NCBI GenBank assembly: GCA_930367205.1
Contig: OV884011.1
Span: 107,995,139-108,059,138, forward strand
Origin: Acanthosoma haemorrhoidale
Taxonomy: Eukaryota > Arthropoda > Insecta > Hemiptera > Acanthosomatidae
Direction of reading: 5' to 3'
Length of the DNA stretch: 64,000 nucleotides
Shown here: positions 1 through 28,300 of the stretch, piece by piece
Position numbering within the stretch: position 1 is the stretch's first letter
Layout: every line of letters starts with the position of its first letter
Made by a program: the position numbers and the translations under genes
The notes under the pieces: generated by a model
What the model was told of the DNA's origin: nothing
The model's input: the letters and a program-made list of their open reading frames with translations, nothing else
Databases searched by the model: none

Positions 1-443
1 AACAACAATTAATTACAAAGTTACAAATATCCTATAGTTATTACTCATAACTAATACTAATAACTTATACTAATTTGTATCTTATTTTGAATGGAGATAT
101 AATTATAGTTAACAAACTAGTTGAGTGAGGAGCATTCTTTTCAGTTAGAGAATGCACTTACCAAAACCGGAAACACTTCTATTTTATTTTCTGTTATATT
201 TTTATTAAGAACACATCCAGTGTATATCTTTCAATTTATGCGCTCATTGATAGTGATAATCATTGTACTCCTTTTGACTCAGATATGAAATTCGACATTG
301 ATGATAAAGTTGATCAAACGACATGAAAAATACTGTATAATTATATATCCATCAAAATAAGATACAGGTTAGTATAAGGTATTAGCATTAGTTATGAGTA
401 TTAACTAAAGGATATTTGTAACTTTGTAATAAATTTTTGTTGC
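1..443. mobile_element. MITE-like element with ~107-bp terminal inverted repeats
   Basis: Positions 1-107 and 337-443 are inverted copies of each other at about 90% identity. For example TTACAAAGTTACAAATATCC at the left is matched by GGATATTTGTAACTTTGTAA at the right, and the inner ends read TATCTTATTTTGA versus CAAAATAAGATAC. The core (108-336) has no ORF. Long terminal inverted repeats with no coding capacity indicate a non-autonomous DNA transposon. The window edge cuts the left end, so the true terminus and target-site duplication cannot be read and the superfamily is undetermined. Confidence 0.75.
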
Positions 444-3400
444 TGATTAATGGAAGATCTTACCCGAAACTGGGTCATTAGGAAATCCTGAGAAAGTGTC
501 GCTGAAACCAATGGATATTTTGAAGTCGATCACATCGCACGCAATTTTGAACATATTGATATCCATGAATTCTTAAAATTCTCCTCATCATCAGCTACCA
601 ATTAAAAAGAACAACTCCAATTTCGATTAGTAATTTGCAGCCCATGATAAGACTTAATAATATATTTTTCAAGTTATCTAGTCACCGTTGCTTTGTTATT
701 ATGATCACAATATTGGTTTTCAAACCTATTTCCATAAGTTTGGAGCATTGATTTCGGATATAATCTACCAATAAACGACCTGCTCGGGGTAAGATGAGAC
801 ACAAGAAAGAACAGTGGATCCGGTCGGAAGCGAGAGAAAATTAGGTGCTAAAACTGATGGATGCGGTCGATGAAAGGGTCCTTACCCCGATAAGCGGGAG
901 ATTGATAAGGATCGGAGCTATTAGCATCTGGACCAGGTGAGGGGTCTACATGGGATAATACGGCCGGTCGTGCCTTCGTTTTTGTCCTCGTGTCTCGTCT
1001 AAGCTATTGGGTCCTCGTGGGTCCCGGCTTAGCTCAGCCAGCCTATATATTATCCCCTTTAACTATCCAAATAATTAATTAAGGCGAAATTAAAGGTCAA
1101 AACATAGCTAGAAAATCTAATAGCCAGCCTATCTATTAGTTTATAGCAACCCAATATTGTTAGGCCACCATGTGATTAAATAAATGTTTGTGTTAGAAGG
1201 CTCGGCGCTATTCACATTGATAAATAAACACCTTTCTCTGGTCTACCCACAGTATATTTTACACCGTTACGAGCACATTTGGCAAAAGCCATCCATGAAA
1301 GCAATGAAATGGTGTTCAATATGACATGTAACAAGAATACAAACATCATAATTACAATTTTTCAAAAACCATTAATACACACTTCAACAACATTATTGTG
1401 ATAAAATTACAATCTGCCTGTTTGGACTATAAGTAATTGTGATAAATGATCTCATTCATACCAATTAAAAAAAAAACAACAACAAAAACACATTAATAAA
1501 CTCCAAAAACACCTTCATATATCATAATAAGTTATGTCAAAAAAATCGTCAATCTTTTATTACAAAACGTTGACTACTACTAAAAGTAGTCTAATACTTT
1601 TAACTCAGCGTATAATTTGTTTTTAATATTTTTCGAATTTTTATAAATTATTTTAAGTATTATAACTGTGTTTTTGAGTTTAATATTGAACACACTTGTA
1701 TTGCCTTTTTTGATACTACTGGACCGGTGGTACAGCCGCAACAAGCGATCGTAGCAGTACAAAATAAATTGTGGGTAGTATATTTCTTAAAATAAAGGGT
1801 TTGTCTATATTTTACAGCAATGATGAGCTATACTGTATTGAAGAAATTCAGACAACATATTCATGGTGAAAGTTATACTATTTTATACTATGTAGTTATA
1901 ATATGATTGTAGTTATTCTGCTTCGCACCAAAACCTCATCTTTTAGAAAATAATTGAATTTATTATTGTGAAACCATTTTTAATGTGTCCTTAATTGTAG
2001 AGAAAACAAAAAGGATTTGAATCTAAAATAGCTTCTGAGATCTAACTCTCACACGTAAACAGTCCGAAAGTACGAGACAGACATTCAAATGACGATTGAT
2101 TTTTTAAGCGTGTGTCCCTCATTCTGTACCCAGCAATAAATAGACAATATTTAAAATGAAAAAAAAGAATATCTATCACCTGCAGAGGGCATAACTCATT
2201 TTGGCTAAAACCCGGAAACAAATTAATTTTGGAATTTAAAGTCTTATGGATATTATGTTTGAAGGAGTGACAATGCTACCATTAAGTTATCATCAAAAGC
2301 AACCGAAGGTATGTACAATGTGCTTCAAAATTTAACTTTTATATAAAGAGTTTTCTTGAAGTGACTCATATCCTCCTTAGCTATTCAAGAAATAAACAAA
2401 TCGTAGCTTTTTCATTTTGAACGTATTATTCAATTAATTACAAAACTTTCATAAAAGAATTTTGGCGTTATTAGTTTCCAAAATTGTAATACAAAGACCA
2501 AACAAATCCAAGATTCAGGTGCGAAACCCGTTCACTCGGTTCATTAATGGAAGGAATGCCCTTGGATAAGTTCCCGTTGACAACTTAATAACATATTAGA
2601 ACAGAATGTCATTATTAAATATTTATGTATAGGGAAAAAAAAAGCAAGAGAAAAAAGTTATCTTGAGATATTCAGTACGTCAAGAATAATACCGATAAAA
2701 AAATGCTTTTTATTCCAAAATGCACATTCATTATTTTAAAACTAGTTTATTGAATCGTAGCCCTTGATTAAATAATGACATTTATGCCTCGAGAAAGATT
2801 CAAATATCATCGGATCGTAAAAAATCCCACACTTCCTTAGCAGATATAAATGCAAATTTGACCGTTTCTTCGTGATCTGACCTGGAATTGCGGAGGCGAA
2901 TAAAAATGGTCAAAACTTTTGTATGCCTTTTTTTTTTTATTTGTATCTCCGTGTTGGTAACTTGTTTTTTTTTTTTGGTGTTTTATTAATACATGATAAA
3001 TCAAAAATATTTGCTAGAACTTGAATGATGAATAGTATTTGGCATGTTTGGAGGTGACTGGACATCTTAGCAGAAACTAAGCTCAATTATTCATTGGCGG
3101 ACACTCAGGAATTGAAAAAAAAATACAGGTTATTCCTAGAATCGTTTTCTATAAAATATCCGGCGCCAAGATGAACGGAATGGTGACTAAACGCGGGAAC
3201 AGTTCTCACCTCATTTTATGCTTCTTCGAAATCTTGCCTCGACAATATGTGAGTGAAAATTTCGATGTTTTGCTATGTCATGCATGATAGGCCAATTAAA
3301 ACTCAGGTAGAAGTTTAATGTAGATTTATGCTAACTCTTAATGCATTCAGTGTTCGTCGAGTTAAATATCAGAACCTTATCTTCCCTAGGAAACCTCCGT

Positions 3401-3714
3401 ATGGAAAAATGATCTCGATTTCCTTTTATGACAAAACATTAATAAACGGAGATTTTTCAATCCTTTTTATGGATAATTTTAATGTCACTATTGTAGATGC
3501 TATGCTAGTTTTTATCTTCTAGAGGTGACCGAAATATTAATTTTAAGAATGAATGCTAGTTGTAAATAACGTGGAGACACATTGATTAATTTTTAAGCTA
3601 CACTATATTATTAAAAACAAGGTGTACAGATAAATTTTTAACAAGTGTTTGTTTTTAATCAATGATGTAATCACTCTTGTTATCAACAATATATTGCCAT
3701 TTAGTGTGGCATCT
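444..3714. other. AT-rich non-coding stretch
   Basis: No exon or RNA gene recognised. It includes a GC-richer patch near 780-1060 and one copy of a 58-bp dispersed repeat (1391-1448). The short ORFs here have no recognisable domain. It probably lies in an intron or downstream flank of the GATA gene. Confidence 0.5.
1391..1448 (+). repeat. 58-bp dispersed repeat, copy 1
   Basis: Aligns without gaps to 30431-30488, 48 of 58 bases matching by hand count. The invariant blocks are GATAAAATTAC and ATTGTGATAAATG. Within this copy ATTGTGATAAA occurs twice, at its two ends. It may be a fragment of an old transposon family. Confidence 0.6.
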
Positions 3715-9454
<5,740 letters not shown>

Positions 9455-9530
9455 GGCCTACCGACCTACGGATTTGAGCTCAGTACTTTCATACGATGAA
9501 GCAAACGTACTAACTGCTGCAGTGTATTAG
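9455..9530 (-). repeat. Possible degraded tRNA-derived SINE head
   Basis: On the minus strand, a TTAGTACGTTTG segment resembling an internal A box is followed by a CTTCAT/ATGAAAG anticodon-arm-like hairpin and then GAGCTCAAATCC, close to the B-box consensus GGTTCRANTCC. Spacing suits a tRNA-related sequence, but no acceptor stem forms, so it is not a functional tRNA. Confidence 0.3.
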
Positions 9531-12500
9531 CATTTTATTTGTTTAAACTATTTAGGTCTAGTTATGACTAATGGCTTCGCCCATATGTAAATAGGAATGA
9601 TTAACAACACGTTTTTCTTTATTCTAGCATAACTGCCTTCTTCCCACAGCAGATCGAAGCCTGATTGAGTATGCGGAAAGAATTCTGAGTTCGAATTAGG
9701 CGATGAAAGCTGTCAGATCATAGGCGCTAGGAATCGACCCCTTGCAGTTGTATACCTTTTGCAAGGATGGAATTAAAAAAAAAAAATTAAAATTAAAAAA
9801 ATAACGCCAAAAATAATATGCAGCAATACAAAAAAAGAAAATGTCGATTAGGTCAAGCCGTAGACACCTTTTTGTAAGGGCTCGATCCTCTCACTCACTA
9901 CACCTGTTTTAGATTGCGTCGATCGGAGAGGGCGGAGCCGACGGTCCATATAAAAAAAAAGAGTCGATTAACTACGAAGGATTAAAAATCCACCCACCGG
10001 GTCCCACGGGGCTGGTGTCAACTATCGAATCACGAACTATCGATAAATAAGAAGTGAAATGAACTAATGTATATGGTTAGAGGACGGCCTATTATATCGC
10101 TGGGGTCCCTTCCTCATCTCTCCGCTTCATAGATATCTCGCTGGCCAATCAAATCTCTTCTTGCATGTACTCACGATTACGACTCCTTCTATTTCCAGTC
10201 TTTGACGACTCTTCATTAATAGAACGTCTATTTTCTCACTTTAACGACTCTACATATACGTTCTGATCTATTCATTTAAACGTTATTAATCACAACATTG
10301 TTCACGTTCATTTCCACGCTGGAATAGTTTCACTCTTGACACACATTAAATTGACCATTATCAAAAAAAAAAAAAAAAATACTGCCAGCAAATGTGGAAA
10401 AAGGAAATATTGAAGAAAGTGAAGTGAGTAATTTTATTACTCAAGTGAATTGTTTTTTGTTCTTTGAATTAATTTAGAAGGTCAAGACGATATTTTAAAA
10501 ATGAACATCACTATGAGGAAAGGAAAATATTACGGTAGGATGTAAAATAAATTATGAAACATCGTCGATTTTTATAGCTTCAAAAATTTATTTTTATGAT
10601 TTATATTCTTATTTAGTTTTAAACCTGAAAGGAGTAAACTTTTGCCATTGTAATAAGATATTCTGGAGCTTCTGAGCTGAATATTGAAAAAGCGTGTGAA
10701 TTATTGAAACTGTTCACTTATCATACTTCCCACTGAGAAATAAAAGTTTAAAATATTAGAATTTTCAAAGACGGCTAGTTAAATATTCGAAAGTCACATT
10801 TTTCATTAGGTTCCTTAGACGTGTGGGTAACGTCACTATTATTACAAGCAGATAAACAGGTCTACGGATCCAATCACTGGATGTTATCCATACTAGACAC
10901 AGCTAGTCAGGTAGCAAGAGCTAGGTCGCGGAAAGGGAGACCCCAGTATAGGTCGGAGCGGATTAAGTCGTGACACGTACGCCTCATAACCTGACTGTAA
11001 TTATAACCCTAACGGAGAGGTTACGCCCACCTCTAAAAGTAAGGGAAAGCAAAAAAAATACAATAAAAAGATTTCCAAGAGTGCCGGCACTTTAATAAAA
11101 CTCCGTTCCTCGTTGTAAACGGGTTTATATCCTGTAATCCAGAGCGTTTTTTTTTTTTAACGATATGCTAGATTAAATAAAGGATTGACATGAATCAATG
11201 GCTATTCAATTTTTCTTATTATTTGATAGTAAAATGAGCAAGTATTCATAAAATGATCCGTTACGGATCACTAATCATGAATCTAATCAAATAAGATGGA
11301 TTTAATGAAACTTAAGAAACATAAGAGATTTGATTAGAGGCGGATTGATTAAAAAAATGCAACTCAAAGCTCTTACAATGTCTAATTGTAATGGATAAGG
11401 GATCAGTGCCGAGGCTGAAATATAATCGTGTATGTATTATTTCAAAATAATTGCTTTAGGAGGAGTGGCATTTTTTGGCTAATTCAAACAACAACAAGTG
11501 GAAAAAAGTGCAACGCTATATGGTCTTGGGGTATTTATCCTGTTACCCTTTTATTTTTTTTCTAGGAGTCAATAAAGTAAGTTTTATTTACTCAGTCAAC
11601 GGTCGAGGACAGAGACTTTCTGTTGATAAACCGATATTTTTTGCTGCCCGAATTATACAAGATCGGATAATACCTTTTCCATTTTGCCACTCCACAGGAG
11701 GATGTTAGACTTCTGCCCCTCCTCAAAAAAAAAATCCTATCAGTGAGCTGAGAGCGAATATTGAACCCTAGGGTTCGACACAATGGCAAGCTTAGGCTAG
11801 GGTTTGAGGTCGCGTTGAGCCCGGATCAGGCACCAGGGGCGGTAAGCGGGTTAGAGTAGTTTTTAAATAGGGGGTGTCTGGTACCGTTTCGACACTAATG
11901 TCAGTCCATCGGTTGTCTCCGAGATCTTCCTAGCGATAGAATTATTCGTATTATTTTGTAGATTCCGGGAGAGGGGGGGGGGTGAATCAAATCCCTCTAC
12001 GCCACTAAAATGGATCAGAAAAGAAACGTAAGTTTATAAGGCAAAAATAATTTATCGACGGTTCAGAGAAATAATTAACTACGTAAGCTTGTGTGAAATA
12101 TTTTTTTCTGCAAACGACAATGATATTCAGGCATATTCTAGACTATAAATTACGAAAATATCAACGAATTTGCAGTTATTGCAGGATAAAAGGCTATACA
12201 AATGTGCTTTTATGAAAAATAAAATATTTTGGAAACAGTATTTCACTGAAACAGCTCGTTTTGAAAACTATTTTCCTGAACTTTATTATTAAGCTTTGAT
12301 TTTGAGTATTATAATTAAAATCACAAAATACTTAAATACCGGTGTAACGAATATAAGAAAATGGACCTATAAGGCGTCGATTTTTGATTTGGGAGACATT
12401 TTGAAAAATTGTGATTTTATAGAAAGACTAATTATTTGAAAGTGTGGAGATAATTGTTTGAACACCAAGGGTAGCAATATCGAAAGCAGAAGATATGTCT

Positions 12501-15500
12501 CTCCTCGGATAGACCAATCAAAACAGATGAATTGACAGAATCCTCCTGGGTAGGCCTTTGTACGTGGTGCCCTGGACGAATTACAAAAGACCTTTCATTC
12601 ATCAAGTGTAGTGCGCACCAATGCTGGCAGGTTAGAATTAAGGAAACCTCCCTGCTACCTCATAATAGCAGGTGGCAGCCTTGGCTGATGGATGTTACCG
12701 GAAGCCGACGGCCACACAAATCCAATGCTCCCCTGCAATTAATGTCTTCAACATGAGAATTAATGCTGGAAACGAGAACTCCTTCGGTCTTCATCGGGAC
12801 AGTCAATGCCCTACGGTAGCCCGTAAGCTATTTAATACCCTCAGATCTGTAATCACCAAGTCACTCGTAATTTACAGATCATCGACTGATTCGGTTCCAG
12901 TAGTCAGTAGTAGTCTTGGGCAGAGTTGAATTTATGAATTACTAAAGATCAGGTCTCTTCATCTTGCATTGTCCGATCTCCTTCATCCACGAAAACAATA
13001 AAATACAAATCCAGGTAGCAGCCTCCACACTTCTGAATAATACATGGAGCTAGCTCCTCAGCTCGAAAGTGGAGTCATTTAGAAAATTACCACGGGTAAT
13101 GGTAGTGGGCACAACATCTTCCACCTCGAGCAGCCAGGAGTATTTTTCGTGCCGCATTGGCTAGTGCCTGTCGATGTTGGCAATTTTATTAATTCCATAA
13201 AACAGAGTACAGGAATACATCTTGGAACTCCCAAGCCATTGTCCAGGACCTATTGTGAATCAATCAATACTAATGAGCCATGAGACTACAGGGCAATAGC
13301 AAAAACACTTACTAGCACTTTGAGATATTGACTGTTATAAATAAATGAGGACATAGAGTGAACAAGGAACAGGCTAGCTAGTCGTGCCCCTATCCACCAT
13401 CCATCACTCTGCAAGTTAGGGGCTGTTTGACTATTGTTGTCTCTCTAATTAGTGTCATCGCGTCTGTCTCGGTGTCTCTTTATATGTATTTATACGCACG
13501 TGCATGTATGCAACTGCACTTATATGTGACTATTTGGATACACAGATAAACTGCCAAATTAATAAATAGAGGGATCGCATAGTTCTACTTCATCATATTA
13601 GATTTATCGGTTTTAGAAATTAAACCTAGGCCATCAACATGCATACAAAATCTAGAGAATAGGGGATCTATTCTTATGGGCATAAAAAGAAATCATAATG
13701 ACTTGGGGACAAGTAACTTCACAGACTTTGTTTTTTACTTATTGAAGTTACAAAGGCTGCTAGTTTTGATTCTTAGCTCTTGGCCATTTTTTTTCGAAGA
13801 AAGATACGACAATGAATAACAATCAACGGTTCTGGGCTATTATGTGGAAGAAAGTTGCAAGGAATGTCCAGCACTGATCGTTCTAGATCTCGAATACATT
13901 TATGGAAACCTCTTGTCTTTCCAAAGATTTTTTAATCTACGAATCGATTTAAGAGGTTAAAGAGTTTTACAAAGTGAACGGGTTTAATTCTCTGGAAGTG
14001 CCCGTGCAATAAAATGTCAAGAAAACGAATGTGTCTTAAAGCGTTTAAGCGTTAATGCAGCCTGAAGAAAATTCTGCACTAACTACTTCCCATGCCGCGG
14101 TTCCCTCGAGGAAGGGGACGTTCCCTTCAGCCGCGATGTTGGAGTTGTATCCTACCCGTAATTATAGTTCGCATCCTCTCACACAAGTCTCAAATAAATT
14201 GCGGTCAAGCAAGTGAGCTCCATTATTCTCATAGCATTATCATATAATTATTATGATCATATTAACATTTCACCTGAGCTGTTAGTCAATCGTTTAGAGT
14301 CAACAATAATGTCGTAACATCGCTGTGACTTCGTAATATTAGGACCAATAAACAGGCTTCTCGTACTCTCGAAAGGGCCTGCCTCGTACTTGTTTTGCAT
14401 GAATATAAGATTTTATTGCGTATCCCACCTTTAGTTTGATGGAAGACATCCCTTCAAGTGTACTAAGTTTGTTTGAATGTGCCTGTGAGACATATACGAA
14501 CATGGAGGAAGGTGGAAGACCACATTTTGGAAGCGAAATTTCTTCCCGGAGGACATAATACATAACTGTCATAAACTAGTGTACAAGAAAAATACCAGAT
14601 AATATACAAAGTGTTATGTGAAAGCTTAGAAACATGGGGAAATAATATAATCTAAGTTTCAGTTTTCTTATTTAAGTCATTTAAGTACCCATTTCGTTTC
14701 TGGTAAATATTCCAAAAATATATTCTATTGTTCAATGGTCGCAAAAACCTATGAAAAGTATTTATATAATTCCTAAAACTTCTTATTTATTTAGCTCCAT
14801 CCACTACAAAAACCAGGGAAAACCTCTGGAATATAATAATTTAAAGACAATATATGATTTTAAATTACCGCCAACATTTGGCGTGTTCAGGGCCATCGTA
14901 TGCCGCCAAGACAGACATACAATGTACTTAATTACCAACAAGTACACTAGATAGTTAAGTTTATCATAGCCGATTGTAGCTATCAAAGACACTGGATGAG
15001 CTAGAACTGACCATTGGTCGGAGATAATGAAATGGTCCGGCACAATGGACCACAGAGGCTCGGGCCCCGTTAATTGGAACCCGGTCCCAGACCTTGGACC
15101 CGGCTGATCTGTATGCATACGCTATGTGGCTTCCAGCCCGCCTGACCTTTCGAATGCACTCAAACACACAACAGTGTAGTGTCCCTTACCGAGGTCCTTT
15201 AAAATTATTCGGGACCTTTTGATGTACTGCCGCGTCGGTGCTAATGAAGACGTCATGGGAGACGAGTTAATTTTCCCCTAATGAATCATAAATCTTGACT
15301 CAGTCCATCTACGTCTCCAATTGAAGGACAAAACAAAGAACGATTTGCATAAGCTGTGATGGATCTTTTCTCAGCCGGCTCCGCAACGAGAGGTCACATC
15401 CATTTTAATTACAAGGTCGTTTCAACGTCATTTAGTTGGTACAATAATTGATGTCATTGATCTTAACTGCTGGCATATTATTTACAAATGGACTTCCGAC

Positions 15501-15780
15501 GTGATATGGATTCCGATATACACATCAATACCGACCGAACAATCGATGAGGCGTAGAAAACATCTCTCATTTAAAACCATTAAATGGAAGAGGATAGCCG
15601 ATGTAACAGAGATAGCAACTAAATAAATACGTAATTGATAGGTTATGACAGACAGGAGCAATAACGATACAGTATAGCTGTCGCTATTAGTGCACACTAC
15701 CTGAAGAGAAGGAGGAGGTGGATGGCAAAGGGGGGGGGAGGAGGTAAATGCTGATTATGCGAGCTCTAACGGGCCTCGTG
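9531..15780. other. Non-coding stretch
   Basis: No exon recognised. It includes an A-rich tail near 9776-9800 after a GC-mixed 130-bp sequence (a possible retroelement end), 15-20-base A runs near 10364, a TATCGATA palindrome at 10038-10045, G runs at 11973-11982 and 15730-15738, and GC-richer areas near 10850-11040, 12500-13300 and 15000-15260. The ORFs (up to about 104 codons) have no family features. Confidence 0.45.
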
Positions 15781-15862
15781 TATCGAACCAGCAATCGATT
15801 CCCACGGCGGTGGTGTTGGCACCACTGTCTACGTCAACGCTGAGGCTTATCCACTCAGACCA
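15781..15862 (-). repeat. Possible tRNA-Ser/Leu-like SINE head
   Basis: Read on the minus strand, TCTGAGTGGATAAG resembles the D-arm and A box of Ser/Leu tRNAs (GAGTGGTTAAG). It ends in CTGGTTCGATAC, near the B-box consensus. The 82-base length with a long variable region suits Ser/Leu class. No proper acceptor stem is seen, so it is a degraded tRNA-like element rather than a gene. Confidence 0.35.
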
Positions 15863-25039
<9,177 letters not shown>

Positions 25040-25320
25040 TTGTTGGGGCTCTCCAGGGGACGGGGCATTATGGTAGGACATTATACGGTAGTTTCGGGGC
25101 GGGCTGGCGGGGCAGCTGCCGTCATAATTATCAGAGATCTCTATCTATCTGCGAGCAGAGTGTGTGTGTGAGTGAGAGAGGTAAAAAAAAAACTGCTTGA
25201 ATGGATACATGCTAACAATGCGCCCTCCTGGCTCACTGACACTAGGGGCGGGCGTAACGGATTTCGGCCATTTTGTTGTGTATTGATTCGGGGGGGGGGG
25301 GAGGGGGTGCGTTTTAATTG
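25040..25320. promoter_or_regulatory. Polycomb/Trithorax response element-like motif cluster
   Basis: Within about 180 bp there are two copies of GGGGCGGGC (25096-25104 and 25245-25253; Sp1/KLF-like), GAGAGAG (25174-25180; GAGA-factor-like) and GGCCATTTTG (25266-25275; Pho/YY1-like), then a 12-base G run at 25290-25301. This motif combination characterises Drosophila Polycomb response elements. That it works so here is inference; motif matches alone are weak evidence. Confidence 0.25.
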
Positions 25321-28300
25321 TTCACAACTTGGAGGACCTAGCCAGGGGCGATCATGCGCCTCGCTCTTGTCTGTTGTCGACAAACTGCTCCACTTTCCAA
25401 GAGTCAGGGTCTATCGATTACCAGAGTACATCTCCCATGGTAATTCTATATCAACACTGCAGTACAGCACCAGACCTTTTCTCCAATATGATGTAGAAAC
25501 CCCTAAAAACTTTAATATTGTTTACTGGCTTGATCGTACTTATTATGATATTACATATTATGCATATGTAACAAATTAATTTAAATATTTTTAAATATAA
25601 TTCCAGGCTTAATAATGAGGTTGCAGGTAAGAGCTACCGGTGCGGGTATTAGTAGGCTGGCGTCAACTACGGGGACAACCACTTTTTTTCTCTCAAGACG
25701 ATAAGCAAACCCCGAATATACCTATCCCCTCAGAAACACGATTTAGGTTGTAAACATTTTAAGTTACAAGCTCTGTTTATTGCTTGTGGTTTTTAGAGGT
25801 TATAATTATAAAATGTTCAGATTTTTGACACCTCATGCAAGCAAATACTTACTATTCATATAACTTTTTTGTAATAACTAGTATTGGTCCATAAATCTTG
25901 TTGAAGTAGACAGTTCTCCATAAGGAATGGATCCTCCAGTTTCTGCCTGCCCTAAGGGCACATTTAGCCTGCCAGAGAGAATTATGCATATTGGAAGCCC
26001 GCACACAATAGATTTACTTCTTCGCAAAGGATCCTTAACTGCATGTAGATCTACCGGTGAAGGTTGTGGAGTTCGTATAATTACAACTTGCTCGTGGGTC
26101 CCATAACATCTTAGTTTATATGTAGGACAAGTGAAGATGGGAAATTTATTGTTGCCAAGACTACAAAGGATTGGGGTGGTTAAAGGTATTGATCTAACCT
26201 TTTACCAGTGGCTAGGAGAGCAGCAATTAGCGTCGTCTATTCTACATCCATCGCAGGATCTCCAGAAGTTAGCAATCTAATCGGATATAGTAACGATGTA
26301 TAACCGTCGATTAAGCGTTAATCTGTTTATAATTCCCCTTCAGATGGTGAGATAATACGAATTTAGTTCAAATTGAAACATGAGATTGAATCTAATCGCC
26401 CTATTCAATATGGTGCCCGGTTTATCCTAAACTGATCTGCATAAATGATTAAAATTTCAAGTAGGTCCTTATATATAGGTATAAATTAATTAAAACTGTT
26501 AACTAATTGTTGACAATGAACCGGTCATGTTTATTAATGCTCTATTAGAATACATTACCCGTATCTCGGTCCCAAGAAAAAAACATAGAAGACAAAAAAT
26601 AGCTCTGAACTCAGTGCCCTAAAGGTACCGATACCGCTCCGTACCGATATCTTTAATGTTTTCTATCGAGGATTACGCATAGAAATTATCTACAGTTTTA
26701 TATCATTGTTAGCAGTGATTTCTCTACAGTGGTAAACAAAATAATTTTAGTCGGATTGGTGTATTTCCTGCAACAAATTATATCACACAGAAAAGTCTTA
26801 CGACCACGAAACGGACAAAGTCGGCTCTTGATATCCTAAGATGGGTCATTGCTCAAGAAGCTCATGAATTATATTCACGAAGTAATATGCCTGAAAATTT
26901 GTTTGTGTCTCTGAAAAACGTCATATAAAAATAGATCCTCTTTGTGAAGAAGGAAATTCATCATTTCAAAGTTTTTTTATAACGTTATTATTGCCAATTC
27001 CAAACAGAGTCCTTTTACTTTGAAAACCTAACCTGTTTTTGGTCTTTAGAAAAAACAATTATAATCAGCCCCATTACGGCAATAAATAATTGTGCTAAAT
27101 GATTGACCTGGCCGGGAATTGAATTACTTTTGTTTGTGTATCGTACAAAAGTACTGTCAAAATGTTTTGTTTTGGTCAATATTTTATGCTAGTGAAGTGG
27201 TTAAAAAATTTAGTGTTTTGTTTTTTTCAGAACACGTCTTCATTTTACCATGTTAGATAAATATTTAAAAAGTTATAATTTTGTATGGAATTAATATACA
27301 GAATTTCCGATAAAAAAATTCTGAATTTTCTAGCTCCTCGAATATTCCACTGTAAATTTACACACTTTGAAAACATCTAGATTACAAATATCTTTGAAGT
27401 CTGAAACATCCGGCTAACCCCGGGGCACTTATCGAGTGACAAAACATTTTTCGTTCCCACTTTTTTTACACTTATGGCCTTAAAAAAAAAAAACTTTTGA
27501 TACAGGTATCTTGCAAGTATCAGTTTCAAGTGGTAAGCATACACTGTGAGTATGTGTTCACAAACTGTATAACAGAATACTCAAGCGCTACGGGAGCTCT
27601 TTCCTACTGGGGAAAAAAAAGGGTACCACTTATCTGACAATGGGGCAACAACAAAGAAACTAAAAGTTGGGTTTTATTGTTGGCTTTGGTGCTTTGTTGC
27701 TTGTGTCCCCTCGGAACTATTTGTCATTGTTAGGGATTTAGTCTTCGTCTTTATAGTTGTGGAAGCTGAAACGTAGCCTACGCGTGATGATAGTTGGAAA
27801 CACTTTGGTCATCCATAAATACAAATTTAAATTTGAACAGACGATAAAACAAAAATTAAATATTATTTTACTGAATGGGTAACAAACTTTATGTATATAT
27901 ATATAGATTAAATTATGTAATGATTTGTACATGTACACCCCTTGAAAATGAACGTTTCCTATAACTGCGTAGTTGATTTAATTGTAGAAATGATTTGATG
28001 ATTAAATCAAGATCGGTTGGGAAGACAGTGCGGCAGTCTAAAATGCTGTTTATTAATTACATACAAAAGTATAACTTTTTAAATATTTACCTAACACGGG
28101 AAACAAAGAAATATATCACAATTATGAATTATCTAATCAAAATATGTTAATAGGCAATCATAATATGATGTATAACATATTATTAGAGGCATAAAATGTC
28201 ATTAGTCATGAAATTTTCGTTCATGAAAACAATTCAATTATTTTGTCAATGCGATGGTTTTCTGTCTGGTTAATCAGCGATAATACCATACCATGGTAAT

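Noticed and set aside
15781..15862. Functional tRNA gene
   Set aside because: No acceptor stem pairing and a poor A box; treated only as a possible SINE remnant.
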